A DNA stretch of 9,008 bases, taken from contig JAHZHS010000078.1 in the NCBI GenBank assembly GCA_019420135.1, positions 838 to 9,845 of the forward strand. The letters run 5' to 3'. A model generated the notes under the pieces. The model saw nothing but the letters and a program-made list of their open reading frames with translations. It did not search any database and was not told the DNA's origin. This DNA is from Oscillospiraceae bacterium. GTDB taxonomy: Bacteria > Bacillota > Clostridia > Oscillospirales > Ruminococcaceae. A program made the position numbers and the translations under genes. Below are positions 5,457 through 9,008 of the stretch, in pieces; the first letter of the stretch is position 1; every line of letters begins with the position of its first letter.

Positions 5457-7307
5457 TCATTCGTCCAGGCAGCGCAGCCGTGCCGTGCCGTCCGGCTGTA
5501 CGACGACGCGGAACATGCGGTCCACGACTACCTGGCTCTCATCCTCAAAGACCGAAAGATAGTCCGCAACGAACTGATCCTCCGGGCAATAGAGATAGAC
5601 ATAATCAAAATACTGCGCCAATTCCCTGCTCCATTCTTCCGCCGAAACCACATGAACCCAGGGCTCGCCATTGGGGTTCTCCGTTTTCAGGATCGTCAGC
5701 TGTTCCGGCAGGCGTTCCGGGACCAGTTCATAGTCAATGCGGAGCGCGGCAGCGCCTGCATCATTTGCCGTAATCAGCTGTAAACGCGGGGACGATTCGC
5801 CCAGCGCACGGATCCGATCCGCCGCTTGCCGACAGAGGACACGGTCATTCTGAGACTGGGCCGCCAGCTGCGGTGCCTGCATTACTGTACGCAGAAACGA
5901 TCCTGCCGGGAATAGCCAGACAACCGCCAGTGCCACCGGAACCGACACGGCACAGCATTTTCCCTCCCCCGCAAACACAAACGGCAGCACGATGGCTGCT
6001 GTCATCAGCATCATGGTGCAGGTATCCAGATAGCGGTAGATCGACGCCAGATACATCGCCTCCGCCGAGCTGAACAGATAGAGATAGCTGTACAGCAGCG
6101 AAAGTACAAACACCCCAGTGACAGCCAGGACCGCGGCGGCAGGCGGCAAAAGATTACGCCAGACAGTTTTCCGCCGGGACTTTTTGTTGCTCAGGCCGGT
6201 CAATACGGTAAACACTGCCAACACTGCCGGCAATATCATAAAGGGAACAGTCTGCCCCGGGCCATAGTTTCCCTGAAAAAAGATAGTCCCGGCAAAGTTT
6301 TTCAAGACTGTATACCGGTATTCGTCCGCCCTTCCGGTCACCAGACTGAAAATACCGCCGGTCAGTCCTCCCGGCCACTGCCAGCGCTCCCCCGCTCCCA
6401 TCAGGGTCAGATACACACTCCAGCTGAGCTTTGCCCCCAATACTGCCGGCAGCGGAAACACGGCGGTCTGTCTTCGCCCCGCGCGAAGACCGGCACCCAG
6501 CATGACAAGTGCCGCCATGGCCGCCAGGCCCGTACCGGATGTCTTGACCAGCGCCAGGACAAAACATCCCACCGTCTCCAGCCACGGTGTGGCACGGGAT
6601 CTTCCCGGCAAAAAGGCGGAGAGTATCATGATGCCGGCAAACAACCCCAGCAAGCCGTCTACGCTGGCCCGTTGGAACCAGGACGGATAGATGGTCCCCG
6701 GCAAAACAGCCATAAGGACAGCCATTCCTATTGCGCGGAATGGCTTATGCCGGTAATCCACCGCACGAAAAGGCAGAACCAGAAGTGCCGCAGTCAACAG
6801 TGCGTTGGCATAAAGCACCACATCTTCCCGGAACGGAAAACCGCCCGCCTTCAAAATCATATACTGCCAGAGTGCTGTTGCTGGTGGATAGGACTTGAAT
6901 CCATCGGTAGAAGCCGGCACAGTATACATGGTATCGGTGCCGTACATCCACTTGACGGCTTTACCCCAATGGGAGAAGTCGTCCCAGTCGGTAAAGGCAT
7001 ATCCCCGGCAAAGCCACCAGTACAGCATGGCTAAGACCAGGAAAAGGACAATGCCTTGCCAGAGCATCCGGGCCGGGATTTTCTTTTTCACACAGAAAGC
7101 ATACCATGCCCAGGCGCCGCCCGCTCCATTCAAAAGCCAAACCATGGGCCCCGACAGCCACAGCATACCGGACAGTGCCATACCATATCCCACCGTGATC
7201 ATCGTTAGAACCGCCAGCAGCAGGGATTCCTCCATCCGGCAGGAAAACCATGCGCTAAACCCCGCCGCCAGGGGCAATATCATGCACAGAATCAGGATCG
7301 CACTCAT
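5457..7307 (-). CDS. Multi-pass membrane glycosyltransferase, GT-C-like (probable lipid-linked sugar acceptor/donor enzyme)
   Basis: A 616-residue membrane protein that I place in the GT-C superfamily by topology and context, not by a clear family match. Roughly 11-13 hydrophobic helices cover residues 1 to about 475. After about three N-terminal helices comes an acidic FTDWDDFSHWGKAVKW stretch (105-120), placed where GT-C enzymes carry their catalytic Asp/Glu motif in the first large outer loop. A second loop has YPPATALWQYM (140-150), and GTIYPSWFQRASVDG (204-218) resembles conserved loops of such proteins. The last 140 residues (about 476-616) are soluble with alternating beta/alpha character. 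GT-C enzymes use polyprenyl-phosphate sugars to modify proteins, teichoic acids or glycans outside the membrane. The start is ATG 7307 with GGAGG (7316-7320) 8 bases upstream, 14 bases after the stop of the GT2-GtrA gene, so the two are an operon. The acceptor is unknown; a polysaccharide polymerase is an alternative. Confidence 0.8.
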   Translation of the reverse strand: MSAILILCMILPLAAGFSAWFSCRMEESLLLAVLTMITVGYGMALSGMLWLSGPMVWLLNGAGGAWAWYAFCVKKKIPARMLWQGIVLFLVLAMLYWWLCRGYAFTDWDDFSHWGKAVKWMYGTDTMYTVPASTDGFKSYPPATALWQYMILKAGGFPFREDVVLYANALLTAALLVLPFRAVDYRHKPFRAIGMAVLMAVLPGTIYPSWFQRASVDGLLGLFAGIMILSAFLPGRSRATPWLETVGCFVLALVKTSGTGLAAMAALVMLGAGLRAGRRQTAVFPLPAVLGAKLSWSVYLTLMGAGERWQWPGGLTGGIFSLVTGRADEYRYTVLKNFAGTIFFQGNYGPGQTVPFMILPAVLAVFTVLTGLSNKKSRRKTVWRNLLPPAAAVLAVTGVFVLSLLYSYLYLFSSAEAMYLASIYRYLDTCTMMLMTAAIVLPFVFAGEGKCCAVSVPVALAVVWLFPAGSFLRTVMQAPQLAAQSQNDRVLCRQAADRIRALGESSPRLQLITANDAGAAALRIDYELVPERLPEQLTILKTENPNGEPWVHVVSAEEWSRELAQYFDYVYLYCPEDQFVADYLSVFEDESQVVVDRMFRVVVQPDGTARLRCLDE

Positions 7308-7321
7308 TTCACACGCCTCCG

Positions 7322-8389
7322 TCAGCGAAAAATCCATCGATGCTGAATCTGAAAGCTGACAAAAAACAGCATCACATCCATGATCACCTTGCAGAGGGAT
7401 TCCGGCCAACGGATTGCGCCGAACAGCAAGGTCACCAGTCCCGCACTGGCCGCCATCTGCACTGCACAGAGCAGGAAATAGGCAAAACCGCTGGCCGGGC
7501 TCATTCTTTTTCCAAATACCAGGCGACTGTTGACCACGTAGTTTGCTCCCGCCGACAGTACACGGGCCAATGCTGTGGAAAGCAGGATATACTTTCCGGG
7601 CGCCACATTGCGCAGCAGCGAGACAAACACCGTAAAAAGAGTCAGATCCACTGCCGAAGCCGCCAGTGAAGAACCGGCATATTTGAAAAACAGAAAATAG
7701 ATGCGCATTCCATCCCTGAACGGCCGGAAATGAGAGGCTCTGTTTTGCTCCAGATAGACAGTACGAATGGGGATGCTCCGGATCTCCAGCCCATCCTGCC
7801 TGGCGGCAAATAGCATGTTCGTCTCAAATTCATACCGCTCTCCGTTTACATCCAGGAGATGATGCAAAAAATCCGCCGGTATCCCGCGCAGGCCGGTCTG
7901 TGTGTCGCTGAGACGTATTCCCGCAAAGAACCCCATCACGATACAGGTCATCCGGTTTCCCCAGCGGCTTTTCCAGGGAACCCGGGCATCAGAAAAGTCT
8001 CTGCTGCCCAGGATCAGCTGATGGGGATGGCGCAGGAGTTCTCCGGCACAGTGCAGAATATCTTCGGGCAGGTGCTGGCCATCGGCATCGGCCGTAACAC
8101 AGCCGACCAGACCTTCAAACTGCGTCAGGCACACACGGAAGGCCGTCTTGAGTGCACGTCCCTTTCCCCGGTTGACATCATGGTGCAAAACCACCGCGCC
8201 CAGCTGTTCCGCCTGTGTGAAAACCGGTCCGGCCGCCCTGCTGCTGCCGTCATCCACCACGAGGATGGGCCCCGGCCAATGGGGTTTCAGCTCCGCCATC
8301 AGATGGGGCAGCGCCCTGTCCGGTTCATAGGCCGGGATAATCAGCGCGACCTGCCTTGCGGCATCTATCCTTGGGGACATTTCTCCCAC
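7322..8389 (-). CDS. GT2 glycosyltransferase fused to GtrA-like membrane domain
   Basis: Predicted polyprenyl-phosphate sugar synthase fused to a flippase-like domain, 355 residues. Residues 13-230 are a DPM1-like GT2 domain: ALIIPAYEPD (15-24), VVDDGSS (44-50), NRGKGRALKTAF (73-84), the metal-binding DxD as DADGQH (101-106), GSRD (128-131), and DTQTGLRG (162-169) followed by YEFETNML (186-193). Residues about 237-355 form a four-helix GtrA-like domain (SSLAASAVDLTLF, ARVLSAGANYVVNSRLVFG, and FFVSFQIQHRWIFR at the C-terminus). In related systems such enzymes transfer a hexose from a nucleotide sugar to undecaprenyl phosphate, and GtrA is thought to flip the product outward. The start is GTG 8389 with AGGA 6 bases upstream; the ATG at 8380 is a possible alternative, but its nearest purine-rich site is too close. 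It is the first gene of the operon with the GT-C-like protein, which would use the sugar. The sugar identity cannot be read from the sequence. Confidence 0.93.
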   Translation of the reverse strand: MGEMSPRIDAARQVALIIPAYEPDRALPHLMAELKPHWPGPILVVDDGSSRAAGPVFTQAEQLGAVVLHHDVNRGKGRALKTAFRVCLTQFEGLVGCVTADADGQHLPEDILHCAGELLRHPHQLILGSRDFSDARVPWKSRWGNRMTCIVMGFFAGIRLSDTQTGLRGIPADFLHHLLDVNGERYEFETNMLFAARQDGLEIRSIPIRTVYLEQNRASHFRPFRDGMRIYFLFFKYAGSSLAASAVDLTLFTVFVSLLRNVAPGKYILLSTALARVLSAGANYVVNSRLVFGKRMSPASGFAYFLLCAVQMAASAGLVTLLFGAIRWPESLCKVIMDVMLFFVSFQIQHRWIFR

Positions 8390-8658
8390 CGCCTTTCCTG
8401 ATTGGAGAGCCGGATTCCTACCGGTTCCGGCACCGGTTCTACTGCTTTCTTCTCTCTTTTCTTTACGTCACGGCAATCTGATTCCTGTCATTTATTGTCC
8501 ATGGCAATGTTTCAATGCCGTATCAGAGATGTAAAAAGCGGTCTCCCTGCAGACGATTTTTTCTGCCCTCGCAACCAGTATGCATCTTTCCGAGGAGGAA
8601 AAAGGGCGGGTTCTGGGCTCCAAAATGATCGCCCGATCTGCTGCACAGCGCCGGTGCG
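8390..8658. other. Gene-free stretch upstream of the glycosylation operon
   Basis: About 270 bases between the hcp terminator and the GT2-GtrA start carry no credible gene. No good -35/-10 pair was found; the best on the minus strand is TTGAAA (8510-8515) followed after 15 bases by TAAATG (8489-8494), which is weak. ACCGGTTC occurs twice (8420-8427 and 8432-8439) with a 12-base period, in the predicted leader of the operon. The longer open frames here cross the hcp terminator or run antisense to hcp and have no matching ribosome binding site. Confidence 0.45.
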
Positions 8659-8702
8659 AAAAAGACCGCTCCGGTCTCCCTTTTGGGAAAGCCGGAGCGG
8701 TC
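8659..8702 (-). terminator. Intrinsic terminator of hcp
   Basis: A perfect 11-base stem, GACCGCTCCGG (8664-8674) and CCGGAGCGGTC (8692-8702), is followed on the minus strand by a run of five T. It lies 73 bases beyond the hcp stop codon and insulates the glycosylation operon from hcp transcription. Confidence 0.92.
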
Positions 8703-8775
8703 GTCTCACAGGCCGACAGCCTTTGTTATTCAGGATGGATCGGGGAAAATCTGCCTGTTGCGGCAAGATCCCGGA

Positions 8776-9008
8776 TCAGGTCTCGTCGCCGAAGAAGAGT
8801 TTCATATCCTCCTCCACAGTGCCGATCCCGGCGATGCCGAACTGCTCCACCAGAACTTTTGCCACATTGGGGCTGAGGAAGGCAGGCAGCGTCGGGCCAA
8901 GATGGATATTCTTCACCCCGAGGTACAGAAGAGCCAGCAGGACGATCACTGCTTTCTGCTCATACCAGGCAATGTTATAGATGATGGGAAGGTCATTGAT
9001 ATCATCCA
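8776..9008 (-). CDS. hcp: Hydroxylamine reductase / hybrid cluster protein, C-terminal end (5' end outside window)
   Basis: Hybrid cluster protein (prismane protein), a cytoplasmic Fe-S-O enzyme found in anaerobes that reduces hydroxylamine in vitro and is linked to nitric oxide/nitrosative stress defence. Only the last 76 residues are visible, but they match the family end well: DLPIIYNIAWYEQKAV (5-20), LLALLYLGVKNIHLGPTLPAFLSPNVAKVLVEQFGI (as a continuous family block, 23-58), then GTVEEDM (62-68). The Glu in WYEQK corresponds to the glutamate ligand of the hybrid cluster known from Desulfovibrio Hcp. The frame reaches the right edge and stops at TGA 8776-8778. The final residues FFGDET are a short variable tail. 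The cysteine ligands lie outside the window, so class I versus other Hcp classes cannot be told, nor whether a partner reductase is upstream. Confidence 0.93.
   Translation of the reverse strand, partial: DDINDLPIIYNIAWYEQKAVIVLLALLYLGVKNIHLGPTLPAFLSPNVAKVLVEQFGIAGIGTVEEDMKLFFGDET

Noticed and set aside
8402..8980. 192-codon and 98-codon open frames on the plus strand beyond the glycosylation operon
   Set aside because: Both pass through the strong hcp terminator and continue antisense to the hcp coding region; the arginine/serine-rich translations look non-genuine.

Overview
The window looks like chromosomal DNA of a GC-rich, anaerobic Gram-positive gut-type Clostridium relative, probably Oscillospiraceae/Ruminococcaceae (Faecalibacterium- or Subdoligranulum-like). 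This is inferred from strong AGGAGG-type ribosome binding sites, sigma-70/A type promoters, many hairpin-plus-T-run terminators, a short CstA-type transporter, a clostridial short FMN hydroxyacid dehydrogenase, and hybrid cluster protein (an enzyme of anaerobic nitrosative stress). No tRNA, rRNA, insertion sequence, phage gene or CRISPR array was recognised.

Layout. Six of the seven genes lie on the minus strand. From the left edge: the N-terminal 375 residues of a RecQ helicase (start 1126, cut by the window edge at its first zinc-ligand cysteine), with its own promoter (1188-1216). Next is an uncharacterised two-helix membrane protein (1376-2383), followed by its own terminator. Then a CstA-family peptide/pyruvate-type transporter (2495-3970), with its own promoter, a leader palindrome and a terminator. 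A 376-base divergent intergenic region (3971-4346) separates it from the only plus-strand gene, a short FMN-dependent alpha-hydroxy-acid dehydrogenase-like protein (4347-5360) with an N-terminal four-cysteine cluster. That gene converges, through a shared terminator (5385-5422), on a two-gene minus-strand operon. The operon encodes a GT2-GtrA fusion (7322-8389) and a large multi-pass GT-C-like membrane protein (5457-7307). After a 386-base stretch with no gene comes the C-terminal 76 residues of hydroxylamine reductase/hybrid cluster protein Hcp (8776 to the right edge), with a strong terminator.

How the genes work together. The GT2-GtrA protein probably loads a sugar onto undecaprenyl phosphate and helps move it across the membrane. 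The adjacent GT-C-like protein is the likely user of that lipid-linked sugar outside the cell, so together they look like a compact envelope glycosylation module. The divergent cstA and hydroxyacid dehydrogenase genes are both linked to use of small carbon compounds and may share control from the region between them. RecQ (DNA repair) and Hcp (nitrosative stress) look like unrelated housekeeping neighbours. No clear new defence or mobile system is present. The best leads are the cysteine cluster and altered active site of the FMN enzyme, the unknown membrane protein, and the glycosylation pair.
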